Positions 15,697-24,248 of a DNA stretch of 44,680 bases are shown piece after piece (within the stretch, counting starts at the first letter, position 1; every line of letters begins with the position of its first letter). The notes under the pieces were generated by a model. It was given only the letters and a program-made list of their open reading frames with translations. It made no database searches and had not been told where the DNA came from. A program made the translations under genes and the position numbers. This stretch comes from Firmicutes bacterium HGW-Firmicutes-12 (GTDB taxonomy: Bacteria; Bacillota; Peptococcia; DRI-13; PHAD01): assembly GCA_002841595.1 (NCBI GenBank), contig PHAD01000004.1, positions 1-44,680 of the forward strand, given 5' to 3'.

Positions 15697-17187
15697 TTAT
15701 CTAATGTTATACTTGGAAATCCTCCTGTACAATGAGGCAGGTGATATTGATAAAATAGCGGCCGTTTCTTCCATATTCCACAGCGTGTTTTGCAGAACCG
15801 CAAGAATATATTCTTTCTCCTGCTGCTCAATAAAGTCTTTAAGACTTATTCTTTGCAGAGGCTTTGTTTCACTTTTCTCGAGTAATGCAACACTGTGTAA
15901 AGTCTTGCTATTCCTGCTAATTCTGTTTATTGCAGACTCTATAACTGCTTCTAGTTCACGGACGTTTCCTGGCCAATGATATCTTTCGAGTTGCTTTTGG
16001 GCTTTGGGACATACTTCTTTGATATCCAAATCAAATGACTTATTGCACTTATCAATAATATGATTTATCAAGAGAGGGACATCACCAAGTCTTTCCCGCA
16101 AAGGCGGTATCATTATTGATACCACATTTAGACGGTATAAGAGATCTTTTCTGTAAGCTCCTTTTTCAGCCATATCCCAAAGGTTCCGATTTGTAGCCGC
16201 AACTACACGAACATCAAGGGGGATGCTTTTTATTCCTCCTACTCGCTCAATTTCCTTTTCTTGAAGAACTCGAAGTATCTTAACCTGTGAATGAATTGGA
16301 ATCTCACCCACTTCATCAAGAAATATCGTTCCACCGTGAGCCAATTCAAACTTTCCGGGTTTTCCTCCCCTCTTAGCTCCGGTAAAAGCTCCTTCATCAT
16401 AGCCAAAGAGTTCCGATTCTAAAAGAGCCTCGGGAATTGCCGCACAGTTGACTCTAACAAAAGGTCCGTTAACTCTTTTGCTCTCTTTATGTATTGCATG
16501 GGCAAATAACTCTTTGCCAACTCCGGTGTCGCCATACAACAATATAGTTGAAGTCGTCAAAGCAGCTGACTTTATTAAGTTTTTTATTTCAATAATTTTA
16601 GGGTCTTTCGAGATTATGTCACTAAGTTTATATTTGGCCCGATTCTGTAAATCAAGCTTAATTGTTGTTAATTTTTGAACAGGAAATAATTTGTGTAATC
16701 CTTCTGCATTTTTTGCCATTACAAACAGGTCATCCAGATTATCAAATAAGTCCTTTCCCAAAACACCAAAAACTTTCCCCCCTACAATTAACGGATACCG
16801 TCGTGCTACAGTGTTTTTATCAGCAGTATGAAATAATCCACAGGGCTCATATTTCAATGTTTTACCAATAATATGTAACCGCGTGTCTTTTCCCAGGACA
16901 TGGAGCACATGTTTCCCGATAACTTCCTTCCGATTAAGACCCGTAAAACTACAATATGCCTCATTAATAAAAATAATATTACCTTCCGTGTCCGTAATAA
17001 TAACCTTTTCAAAGGGGTTATTAAGCAAAGCGTCAAGAAGGCTCGTTATGTTCTTTACAGATTTCTCAAAGAATTCTCTCTCAATATATTGGGGGACAAT
17101 ATTAGGGTATAGATCATTCCCCAAACAACCTTTAAGCAGGTTATCCAAATAATCTATTGAAGAGATCCTGTTAGTATGTTTTTTCAT
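15697..17187 (-). CDS. Sigma-54-dependent transcriptional activator (PAS / AAA+ / Fis-type HTH)
   Basis: A 496-residue RpoN activator. A PAS domain lies at about 55-160 (NPFEKVIITDTEGNIIFINEAY). The AAA+ domain spans about 190-425, with Walker A GDTGVGKE, a canonical GAFTGA loop, Walker B TIFLDEVGEIP and sensor residues RLNVVSIMIPPLRER. The C-terminal Fis-type helix-turn-helix is at about 450-496 (AAILSISPASLYRRISKY). It lacks a receiver domain, so the PAS region or a bound ligand probably senses the inducer. It lies between the importer operon and the sigma-54 operon and almost certainly drives 15498-15513. A perfect inverted repeat in front of it may be its own operator. The start follows GAGGTGAAGAG. 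Confidence 0.93.
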   Translation of the reverse strand: MKKHTNRISSIDYLDNLLKGCLGNDLYPNIVPQYIEREFFEKSVKNITSLLDALLNNPFEKVIITDTEGNIIFINEAYCSFTGLNRKEVIGKHVLHVLGKDTRLHIIGKTLKYEPCGLFHTADKNTVARRYPLIVGGKVFGVLGKDLFDNLDDLFVMAKNAEGLHKLFPVQKLTTIKLDLQNRAKYKLSDIISKDPKIIEIKNLIKSAALTTSTILLYGDTGVGKELFAHAIHKESKRVNGPFVRVNCAAIPEALLESELFGYDEGAFTGAKRGGKPGKFELAHGGTIFLDEVGEIPIHSQVKILRVLQEKEIERVGGIKSIPLDVRVVAATNRNLWDMAEKGAYRKDLLYRLNVVSIMIPPLRERLGDVPLLINHIIDKCNKSFDLDIKEVCPKAQKQLERYHWPGNVRELEAVIESAINRISRNSKTLHSVALLEKSETKPLQRISLKDFIEQQEKEYILAVLQNTLWNMEETAAILSISPASLYRRISKYNIR

Positions 17188-17254
17188 CTCTTCACCTCAC
17201 TTTTTATTCCTTACTGATTTATATCTTATCCTTCTTAATTATATCGCTTGTTTT

Positions 17255-17286
17255 TTGTAATTTTCTCAAATATGAGAAAATTACAA
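17255..17286. promoter_or_regulatory. Perfect 14-base inverted repeat upstream of the sigma-54 activator (candidate operator)
   Basis: Arms TTGTAATTTTCTCA and TGAGAAAATTACAA are separated by the four bases AATA. It lies 68 bases upstream of the activator start at 17187, in the AT-rich gap between importer and activator. It is not followed by a T-run and overlaps no gene. Its core TTTTCTCA recurs in the upstream region of the operon promoter, which suggests a shared binding site for the activator. Confidence 0.6.
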
Positions 17287-17391
17287 TTTCTCGCGTGCTA
17301 AAAATATTCTTTAAAATTGCATTTAATATTTTAACATATTCTGCATTTATATGAAATATCCTTCAGACATTTCGGCAACATACCTTAAACG

Positions 17392-17440
17392 AAAAAGGAA
17401 GTATCCCAAAACTACTTTTTTAAGTAGCCAGTGATACTCC
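17392..17440 (-). terminator. Intrinsic terminator of the glycine betaine/carnitine importer operon
   Basis: On the minus strand a long stem (outer pairing GGAGTATC with GATACTTCC, inner CTACTT with AAGTAG) is followed by TTTTTC. It lies 18 bases after the permease stop codon. Confidence 0.75.
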
Positions 17441-17457
17441 CCAATTATCCAATCTAT

Positions 17458-18306
17458 CTATGTAGCTTTTTTACTAGTTTCCTGCTTTTTAGCTATGTTT
17501 TCTGTCATACGGTCTAAAATTATAGCCAAAATAACTATACCTACTCCGCCTACCGTTCCCATGCCAATATCAAGCATCTGCATTGACCTCAAAACTACCA
17601 AGCCCAATCCACCGGCTCCGATCATAGATGCAATAACTGTCATAGCTAACGACATCATGATACACTGGTTTATCCCCGCCATAATAGTAGGTAAAGCCAG
17701 TGGTAGTTGCACGTCTACTAGAGTTTGCCATCTGCTAGAGCCAAAGGCCCGTGCCGCCTCCACCATTTCTCGTGAAACCTCACGTATGCCTAGATTAGTT
17801 AGACGTACTGCCGGAGGCATGGCAAATATCATTGTTGCTACCAAAGCTGCTACCTTACCCATACCAAAGAACATTACGGCTGGAATTAGATAAACAAAGC
17901 TTGGGAGCGTTTGCATAAAATCCAATACGGGACGCAAGATACGTTCAACCATATCATTTTGTGATGCTATAATCCCCATCGGTATGCCGAATAACAACGA
18001 TACAGCAGTCCCAGATAGAGCTAGTACGATGGTGGCCATTGTTTCTTCCCATACCTGCATACCGAAGGTTACGAGAAGACCTAATATAGCAAATACAGCC
18101 AGGCGGGTGCCGGCAAACCACCATACTATTAACCCTATTACAAGTATAACAACTGCTTCCGGTGGCCACAGTAAAGCTACTTCAAGCTTTCTGATAATAA
18201 TCTCTAAAAATGAGCTTAAAGACCGCAGTACGGGGCTGATATGAAAACTAACTACTTCAAAGATAGCATTAACCCAATCTGCAAGAGGGATAACAAAATC
18301 AATCAT
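17458..18306 (-). CDS. opuAB: Glycine betaine/carnitine ABC transporter, permease
   Basis: A 282-residue binding-protein-dependent permease of the ProW/OpuAB type. It has several membrane helices and the EAA-loop region EAARAFGSSRWQTLVDVQLPLALPTI (about 185-210), which docks to the ATPase. ALSGTAVSLLFGIPMG and MQTLPSFVYLIPAVMFFGMG are family blocks. The ATG at 18306 overlaps the ATPase stop codon and follows GGAGGGGGG, so it is preferred to the longer frame opening at 18327. It is the last gene of the three-gene importer operon and is followed by a terminator. Uptake of glycine betaine, carnitine or related quaternary amines is expected. Confidence 0.92.
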   Translation of the reverse strand: MIDFVIPLADWVNAIFEVVSFHISPVLRSLSSFLEIIIRKLEVALLWPPEAVVILVIGLIVWWFAGTRLAVFAILGLLVTFGMQVWEETMATIVLALSGTAVSLLFGIPMGIIASQNDMVERILRPVLDFMQTLPSFVYLIPAVMFFGMGKVAALVATMIFAMPPAVRLTNLGIREVSREMVEAARAFGSSRWQTLVDVQLPLALPTIMAGINQCIMMSLAMTVIASMIGAGGLGLVVLRSMQMLDIGMGTVGGVGIVILAIILDRMTENIAKKQETSKKAT

Positions 18307-19495
18307 TAACTGTGCCCCCCTCCGCAAGTTTAGCCATCACTGAACCACGTACAATGACACCTAATAATTTATTTTCTTCGTTTACTACAGCAAGGGGTCC
18401 ACTTTTCCCGGACAACAGCGCAAATATTTCCTTTAAAGGGGTATCTGGAAGTACAGATGACACATCACGCTGCAATATCTTCTCAAGGTTGTTTTGATTG
18501 TTTTCGACAGCTTGTAATGCATCATCAGCCATAACAAGCCCCTGTAGGCGGCGTTCTTTGTCAACTGCAAAAACGCTTGAAATACCGTTTTCTTGCATAC
18601 TACGTAATGCTCCCCGGGGTCCATCTTTGGAAGATATAACCACCACTACTGACTTCTTCATTACCATTTCCGCCGTGAGAACACGTGATCGGTCAACATC
18701 CTCAACAAACTTCTGTACATAATTAGTAGCCGGGGACATTAGTATTTCTTCCGGGGTGCCTATTTGTACAATAGCTCCATCTTTCATTAATGCAATTCTA
18801 TCCCCTAGCTTTAGGGCTTCATCAAGATCATGAGTAATAAATACAATGGTCCTGTTCATTTTGTTTTGCAATTCTAATAGCTCATTTTGCATTTCTTTCC
18901 TGATCAGGGGATCCAGAGCACTAAACGCTTCATCCATCAAAAGTATCTCCGGTTCAGTAGCCAAAGCTCGGGCCAATCCGACCCGCTGTTGCATACCCCC
19001 GCTGAGCTGAACTGGATAGGATGCTTCCCATCCTTTTAACCCCACAAGTTCTAAAGCTTCATAGGCCTTTTTTTCACGCTCTTCTAAAGAAAGACCCCTA
19101 ATTTTAAGGCCATAGGCAGCATTTTCAAGCACAGTTTTATGAGGGAGAATAGCAAAACTTTGGAACACCATACTTATTTTTTTACGACGTAATTCCTGTA
19201 ATTCACTCTGGTCCATACTCGTAACATCCTTACCATCAATAATGACACTCCCTGAAGTCGGTTCAATAAGACGATTCAGACAACGAATTAAGGTGGATTT
19301 ACCACTACCGGAAAGGCCCATTACTACAAAGGATTCACCTGCTTTAACCGTAAAAGAAACATCATTAACAGCAACCGTCTGTCCTGTTTCTTCCTTTACT
19401 TGATTACTGGTGTATCCTTTTTTTATAAGTTCCAGAGCTTTTTCTCGGTGTTTGCCAAATATTTTATATAGATTGCGTACCTCAATAATATTCAT
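18299..19495 (-). CDS. opuAA: Glycine betaine/carnitine ABC transporter, ATP-binding subunit with CBS domains
   Basis: A 398-residue ProV/OpuAA-type ATPase. Walker A is GLSGSGKST (about residue 60), the signature motif LSGGMQQRVGLARAL and Walker B EILLMDEAFSALDP. The N-terminal MNIIEVRNLYKIFGKH and EETGQTVAVNDVSF segments are typical of this subfamily. Two CBS domains occupy about 270-395. In related transporters these sense ionic strength or nucleotides, so osmotic gating is possible. The pairing with a catabolic operon suggests nutrient uptake as well as osmoprotection. Its stop overlaps the permease start. Confidence 0.95.
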   Translation of the reverse strand: MNIIEVRNLYKIFGKHREKALELIKKGYTSNQVKEETGQTVAVNDVSFTVKAGESFVVMGLSGSGKSTLIRCLNRLIEPTSGSVIIDGKDVTSMDQSELQELRRKKISMVFQSFAILPHKTVLENAAYGLKIRGLSLEEREKKAYEALELVGLKGWEASYPVQLSGGMQQRVGLARALATEPEILLMDEAFSALDPLIRKEMQNELLELQNKMNRTIVFITHDLDEALKLGDRIALMKDGAIVQIGTPEEILMSPATNYVQKFVEDVDRSRVLTAEMVMKKSVVVVISSKDGPRGALRSMQENGISSVFAVDKERRLQGLVMADDALQAVENNQNNLEKILQRDVSSVLPDTPLKEIFALLSGKSGPLAVVNEENKLLGVIVRGSVMAKLAEGGTVND

Positions 19496-19526
19496 ACTAA
19501 ATACCTTCCTTTGGCCATTAAAAAAC

Positions 19527-20393
19527 TTATCCCTTTAACCATGTATCAATTTTGTCTCTGTTTTTTTCAATCCAATCCTTAGCCAAAGCTTCTATTTCCT
19601 TATCCTCTTCTTGATATGCGAAAAGAAACTCCTCTGTATCATCAATGCTCATCTCAAAGTTTTTACAATAGTTATACATATCAGGCGCATAATCATTAAA
19701 TCCTTGACGTATGCCCCAGTATTCACTGTCTAGTTCCCAGTAACCATCAGGATCAGCTAAAATTTCAACATCATACTTACGAATCATGGTATGAGGACGC
19801 CATCCTAAGAAAACAATTGGTTCCTCATGCTTAATCGCATAATCCGCTTCGGCCATCATTGACGCCATTGTCCCCGATACTAATTCAAGATCCAATCCGT
19901 AGCCGTCAATAATCTCCTGACTGACCAGCATCATACCCGAGCCAGGTTCAAAGCCAATAAGCTTACCATTAACTAATTCTTCATTTCCCTTAAGATCGGC
20001 AATAGAATCTACTTCAACATATTTCGGTATGACCCATCCAACAGGTGCGTCAGAAAAAATAGCACTTCCTAACTCATACTTGTCACTATACTTCTCATGG
20101 TATGTCTCATGAATAGATGGTAACCATACTCCTGGCCAGATATCAGTATCTCCTTGTACCAACGCCATAAACATAAAACCTATATCTCCTTGTACTACTT
20201 CAACTTTATACCCCTGTTCAGTTGCAATTTGCTTAGTTATTTCAACAAAAGGAACTTCATAATCATACGGTGCTTGACCAATTTTAATTACCTTATTCTT
20301 TTCGGTGTCGGCTCCACCGCCACAACCTACTACCAGCACCACACTTACAATCAAAAAACACAGCATTACAATAAATCTTTTTAAATTTCTCAT
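19527..20393 (-). CDS. opuAC: Glycine betaine/carnitine ABC transporter, substrate-binding lipoprotein
   Basis: A 288-residue OpuAC-family binding protein. Residues 1-24 form a lipoprotein signal peptide ending in the lipobox-like VVGCGGG, so it should be lipid-anchored outside the membrane. Tryptophans in DIWPGVWLP (about residue 83) and FLGWRPHTM (about 195) fit the aromatic cage that binds a trimethylammonium group. ADLKG and GFEPGSGMM are further family features. It opens the importer operon with TAGGAGGTTTTTAA before ATG. Whether betaine or carnitine is preferred cannot be read directly; the neighbouring catabolic operon argues for carnitine or a similar compound. Confidence 0.93.
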   Translation of the reverse strand: MRNLKRFIVMLCFLIVSVVLVVGCGGGADTEKNKVIKIGQAPYDYEVPFVEITKQIATEQGYKVEVVQGDIGFMFMALVQGDTDIWPGVWLPSIHETYHEKYSDKYELGSAIFSDAPVGWVIPKYVEVDSIADLKGNEELVNGKLIGFEPGSGMMLVSQEIIDGYGLDLELVSGTMASMMAEADYAIKHEEPIVFLGWRPHTMIRKYDVEILADPDGYWELDSEYWGIRQGFNDYAPDMYNYCKNFEMSIDDTEEFLFAYQEEDKEIEALAKDWIEKNRDKIDTWLKG

Positions 20394-20601
20394 TTAAAAA
20401 CCTCCTAGTTTGTACTAAAATGTTTGCTACTATTAATTATGCACATAAGTATATTATATGTATGGAGAATAATAATATTCGTACTATAATTAATTAACCT
20501 TTTATATTATTTTAACACAACCTATTGTTTATGTGAAATCGCTCTATGACGAATTCGATTACTATCACCACTATATGCCCAATATAATTACATATTATTG
20601 A

Positions 20602-20798
20602 CTACCGTTTGACAATTCCTCTTCCATATTCTGTTGCTGCTAGTGCCTGCTCTTCATTTGCATTCCAATGATTCCTAAAGCCTTCACTTATTAATTCAAA
20701 TCCTGCATCGTGCAATAATTCGTTTAAGACCTTTGTGGATTCACCGCTCCAGCCGTAGCAACCAAAAGTAAAACATTATTTTTTATTTTCTTTTTCAC
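20602..20798 (-). pseudogene. C-terminal remnant of an FprA-type flavodoxin-domain flavoprotein
   Basis: On the minus strand the frame ending at 20602 encodes GCYGWSGESTKVLNELL followed by HDAGFELISEGF and a C-terminal EYGRGIVKR. This closely resembles the last FMN-binding loop and C-terminus of the flavodoxin domain in A-type flavoproteins (flavo-diiron oxidases). An upstream GTG at 20798 with an AGGAGG site reads VKKKIKNNVLLLV in another frame. Adding one T in the TTTT run near 20766 would join them as LLFGCYGW. No metallo-beta-lactamase domain or rest of the flavodoxin domain is present. The remaining parts of the 553-base gap (20394-20601 and 20799-20946) show no gene; weak AT-rich promoter-like sequences precede opuAC. 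Confidence 0.65.
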
Positions 20799-20946
20799 TA
20801 AACTATCCTCCTATGAAGTGTTTTTTCCTTGCTCCCTTTATTCTTACCAGACAAAAAGTTTCAAACACTTAACAAATATTGGTTTGGTGTCTCAAAATAT
20901 ACTATATTCTTTCCGAAAAGATTGAGATGGGTAGCTTCGCTTCCCG

Positions 20947-21861
20947 TCAGTTTTTTATCTTAGTCAGAACGTCTGCTAGCTCTTTCGGCAACTCGGAGGT
21001 AAACTCCATCTCTTTTTGATTTACTGGATGATTAAAAGCAAGCCGAAAAGCATGGAGAAATTGCCTATTTAAAAGTGCTGTATCCCCCCCGTAAATGAAA
21101 TCACCGAGGATAGGGTAGCCTAAATGACTCAAATGAACACGTATTTGATGGGTACGGCCCGTTTCTAGCCTAACAGCTAAAAGAGTATGTCCAGGGAGCC
21201 TTTCCTCCACTCGATAATGAGTTATGGAAGGCTTCCCATCTTTACTTATCATGCGTCTTGCTGTAGGCTTATCCTCCCTCGCAATCGGTAAATCTATGCA
21301 ACCACTGTCGTCTTGCACCTCACCTAAAACTAGCGCTAAATAAGAACGTTTAATTGCCCCATCCCTTTGCTGTCTAAAGAATTGTTGAGCCCCATACGTG
21401 CTTTTGGCTAATAGAACTAGACCCGTGGTATCCTTATCCAAGCGATTAACAATATGAGGAGTGCTATTGTCCTTGTTCCTCTCCCAATGAAATAGCACAC
21501 CATTAGCCAGGGTACCCCGGGGATAGTGTTTAGTTGGATGCACACAGACACCTGCCTGTTTATCTAAAACCAGGATGTCCTGGTCCTCATATATAATCTT
21601 GATAGGAAGCTCCTCTGGGGCAAGATACGGGTTCTTTGCTTCAGGTGGATAGATAAGTACTATCCGATCACCTTCCCGGATAGTACTCTTCAGAGGAACA
21701 GGCAAATCATTAACCAATACAGACCCCTGATTTTTAAGCCTCCCAAGAGCTTTAGCCGACAGGTGTTTCTTACCTGTTAGGTAAGAGTGAAGTAGGCGAT
21801 TGCCTTCTCCCTGTGCAACAATGAATTCTACTTTATATAAATCTTGTCTAACTCGCTCCAT
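20947..21861 (-). CDS. RluA-family 23S rRNA/tRNA pseudouridine synthase
   Basis: A 304-residue pseudouridine synthase of the RluA/RluD family, which isomerises uridines in structured RNA. An S4-like RNA-binding segment covers about residues 15-75 (SAKALGRLKNQGSVLVND). The catalytic block is HIVNRLDKDTTGLVLLAKS, with the active-site aspartate in RLDKDT. RTHQIRVHLSHLGYPILGD is the second signature. The ATG at 21861 follows TTAAGGAGAAGAAG and is preferred to the longer frame opening at 21894. The gene stands alone between a terminator and the flavodoxin remnant. The exact RNA target is unknown. Confidence 0.93.
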   Translation of the reverse strand: MERVRQDLYKVEFIVAQGEGNRLLHSYLTGKKHLSAKALGRLKNQGSVLVNDLPVPLKSTIREGDRIVLIYPPEAKNPYLAPEELPIKIIYEDQDILVLDKQAGVCVHPTKHYPRGTLANGVLFHWERNKDNSTPHIVNRLDKDTTGLVLLAKSTYGAQQFFRQQRDGAIKRSYLALVLGEVQDDSGCIDLPIAREDKPTARRMISKDGKPSITHYRVEERLPGHTLLAVRLETGRTHQIRVHLSHLGYPILGDFIYGGDTALLNRQFLHAFRLAFNHPVNQKEMEFTSELPKELADVLTKIKN

Positions 21862-21976
21862 CTTCTTCTCCTTAATTAAAAAGTAATTAGCCATTCTCCT
21901 TAGCCTTAAGAATTAATGATTATAATAATCTTCCCTACAATAATAATATCAACCTTATCAGAAACATCATACAAAG

Positions 21977-22024
21977 AAAAGCCCCACAGGTGAGTTAGTC
22001 GAACTAAAACATGCGAGGCTTTTA
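21977..22024 (-). terminator. Intrinsic terminator downstream of topB
   Basis: On the minus strand AAAAGCCTC pairs with the closing GGGGCTTTT, with a second inner stem TTAGT/ACTAA, followed by TTTTC. The 135 bases between it and the topB stop codon, and the 115 bases from it to the RluA-family gene, show no other feature. Confidence 0.6.
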
Positions 22025-22159
22025 TGATTTGCATTTTTTTATTTACGTGCTTACTCTAGAAGATTTGCTTAACATGTACTTACCTTGTCTTTCTTAATAT
22101 CATCTGTTGAAGTAGCTCCTCATACTGTTTAATATATTTTTTTTGAATATTATTACATA

Positions 22160-24088
22160 TCACAAATGTATTCCCTTATTCTTTTTCACTCTATCGATGG
22201 TTCTCGTGATGTAACTTACCAGCTTTTCATCAAAAACTTTCTCAGTGGTCTCTTTGTTTTGAATCATCAATAATCCCTTTTCCCAACTGGCTGTCAGGAT
22301 AGGATTCAAAAGTTCCTTAGCCGAACGACGAAGCAATTCCACTATCGCCTCCCCTTTTGGTTCAGGTGTCACAATCTGCGACTTAGGATTTATTTTGATG
22401 TGACCAATATCCTGGAGCTTCTTTATTATCCCTGCCCGAGTCGCTGAAGTTCCAATTCCGCATGTTTTAATCTGTTCACGCAGTTCTTCGTTCTCGATAT
22501 ATTTACCAGCCTTCTCCATAGTAAGAACCAGGGAACCATCGGAGAAACGCGAGGGAGGCTTTGTTTCCTTTTGTTCCAATTTAAATTTGGTAACTTCACA
22601 ATTTTCTTTTTTTATAAGCATATGAATAGGGGATGTGCTAACCTCCTCTTCACTTTTTGCTGGAGATACTTCATAAACCTCCTTCCAGCCCGCTTCCTTA
22701 AGAGTCTTAGAATTAGTAACGAATACCTCACCCTTAATATCCGTCTCCACTTTCACGGTATTGAACTCTGCAACAGGATAAAAAATAGCTAAAAAGCGTT
22801 TGACGATGAGACTATAAACATTGCGACTATCCTGGTTCATCCTAGATAGATCAGAAGTCATATAAGTAGGTATGATGGCGTAGTGATCTGTGACCTTGCT
22901 ATCATCAACGAATCTTTTTGTGGACTTATTCACACTAAGCTTACCAAAATCCTTAATTCTTAAGGTAGCTTCACTAAAGGTACCATTGTTAGATAATCCC
23001 TTGAGGACTTTGGGTATTTCTTGTATTACATCTGTCGACATGACCCGACTATCGGTCCTGGGATAGGAAATTAGCTTTTTCTCATAAAGACTCTGGGCAA
23101 TTTCGAGGGTTTTATCCACCGGAAGCTTAAACTTTTTATTGGCTTCCGATTGTAACTCCGCTAGATTAAAGAGAAGAGGTGGTTGCTCCTTTTTGACCTT
23201 TATCTCCACTTTTTTTACGAATGCCTCGTGTCCCTGGAGTTTATCGATAATAGCTTGTGCTTCGTCCTGGCTAAGATATTTCTCTTCCTCATCGTCTTTA
23301 TCAGTATTCTTAACTTTTCTTGTAGGTGGTTGCCACTTGCCTTTATACGTAACATTGCTCTCTTGCGATTGGAAGTCTGCCATTACCCCATAGTGAACTT
23401 TCGGAACAAAGTTACGGATCTCTAGTTCCCGTTCCACCACCAGCCCTAATACACAGGTCATCACCCGACCAATAGCTATAACTGAACGCTTATTCTCTTT
23501 AAGATAGTTGGCAAGGCCTTTGCCATACTGGCAAGTATATATTCGGCTAAAGTTCATACCAAAAAGCCAGTCCTCCTTAGCTCGGCAGTAAGCTGCTTTA
23601 GCCAAGGAATCATATTCACTTAGATCCTTGGCTTCTTCAATTCCCTTTTTTACCGCCTCATCAGTGTGTGAAGAAATCCACACCCGTTTGGCAGGCTTAT
23701 TCGTTCCACTCTGCTGATACACCAGCCGAAAGATATACTCACCCTCTCGCCCACTATCAGTACAGGAATAGATTATATCCACATCAGATCGATTCATTAA
23801 TTGCTTGATCACTTCAAACTGCTTCTTAGTTCCCGTGTTCTCAATAACCTTGTATTTATATTCTTTAGGAATGATAGGTAAATGTTCAATCTTCCATGAT
23901 TTATAGGCAGGGTCATAGGCATCAGGGTAAGCCAAGGTCACTAGATGTCCAAAACACCATGAGATAATTGATGTCTGATTTTCAACATAGCCTCTTCCCC
24001 GATCAGCATTTGTGTTCTGTAACCCTAGCACACTGGCAAAACTAGCTGCCACTGAAGGCTTTTCTGTAATGTATAGCTTTTTACCCAC
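22160..24088 (-). CDS. topB: DNA topoisomerase III (type IA)
   Basis: A 642-residue type IA topoisomerase that relaxes or decatenates DNA through a transient 5'-phosphotyrosine link. The Toprim domain starts at the N-terminus (LYITEKPSVAASFA) and has the metal-binding CTDSGREGEYIFRLV (about residues 108-122). The active-site tyrosine is in LISYPRTDSR (about residue 340). Later hallmarks are TDHYAIIPT and GIGTSATRAGIIKKL. No C-terminal zinc ribbon is present, as in many Firmicute TopB proteins. It begins with GTG after AAGGGGAATATAA. Stand-alone TopB copies are often carried by mobile elements, but no conjugation genes are present here. Confidence 0.95.
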   Translation of the reverse strand: MGKKLYITEKPSVAASFASVLGLQNTNADRGRGYVENQTSIISWCFGHLVTLAYPDAYDPAYKSWKIEHLPIIPKEYKYKVIENTGTKKQFEVIKQLMNRSDVDIIYSCTDSGREGEYIFRLVYQQSGTNKPAKRVWISSHTDEAVKKGIEEAKDLSEYDSLAKAAYCRAKEDWLFGMNFSRIYTCQYGKGLANYLKENKRSVIAIGRVMTCVLGLVVERELEIRNFVPKVHYGVMADFQSQESNVTYKGKWQPPTRKVKNTDKDDEEEKYLSQDEAQAIIDKLQGHEAFVKKVEIKVKKEQPPLLFNLAELQSEANKKFKLPVDKTLEIAQSLYEKKLISYPRTDSRVMSTDVIQEIPKVLKGLSNNGTFSEATLRIKDFGKLSVNKSTKRFVDDSKVTDHYAIIPTYMTSDLSRMNQDSRNVYSLIVKRFLAIFYPVAEFNTVKVETDIKGEVFVTNSKTLKEAGWKEVYEVSPAKSEEEVSTSPIHMLIKKENCEVTKFKLEQKETKPPSRFSDGSLVLTMEKAGKYIENEELREQIKTCGIGTSATRAGIIKKLQDIGHIKINPKSQIVTPEPKGEAIVELLRRSAKELLNPILTASWEKGLLMIQNKETTEKVFDEKLVSYITRTIDRVKKNKGIHL

Positions 24089-24248
24089 TTATATTCCCCT
24101 TAGTTTTTATTTACAACACTACGTTTAAGTTTAATAAAGTTTATTTGTCTTTTCAAGAAGTCTTTAAACTTAGATGTCGCAGGTTCACTCGACAAGCCTA
24201 TGAATTCCACAAATAATCCTTTGGATACGAAATGCAAATATGTTCGAT

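Noticed and set aside
20394-20600. Sigma-54 promoter in front of the opuAC importer operon
   Set aside because: No TGGCAC-N5-TTGC-like sequence with correct spacing was found there. A sigma-A promoter is more likely but too weak to place.
22160-24088. topB as a sign of an integrated conjugative element
   Set aside because: No integrase, relaxase, conjugation genes or attachment repeats are in the window, and the neighbours are chromosomal housekeeping genes.
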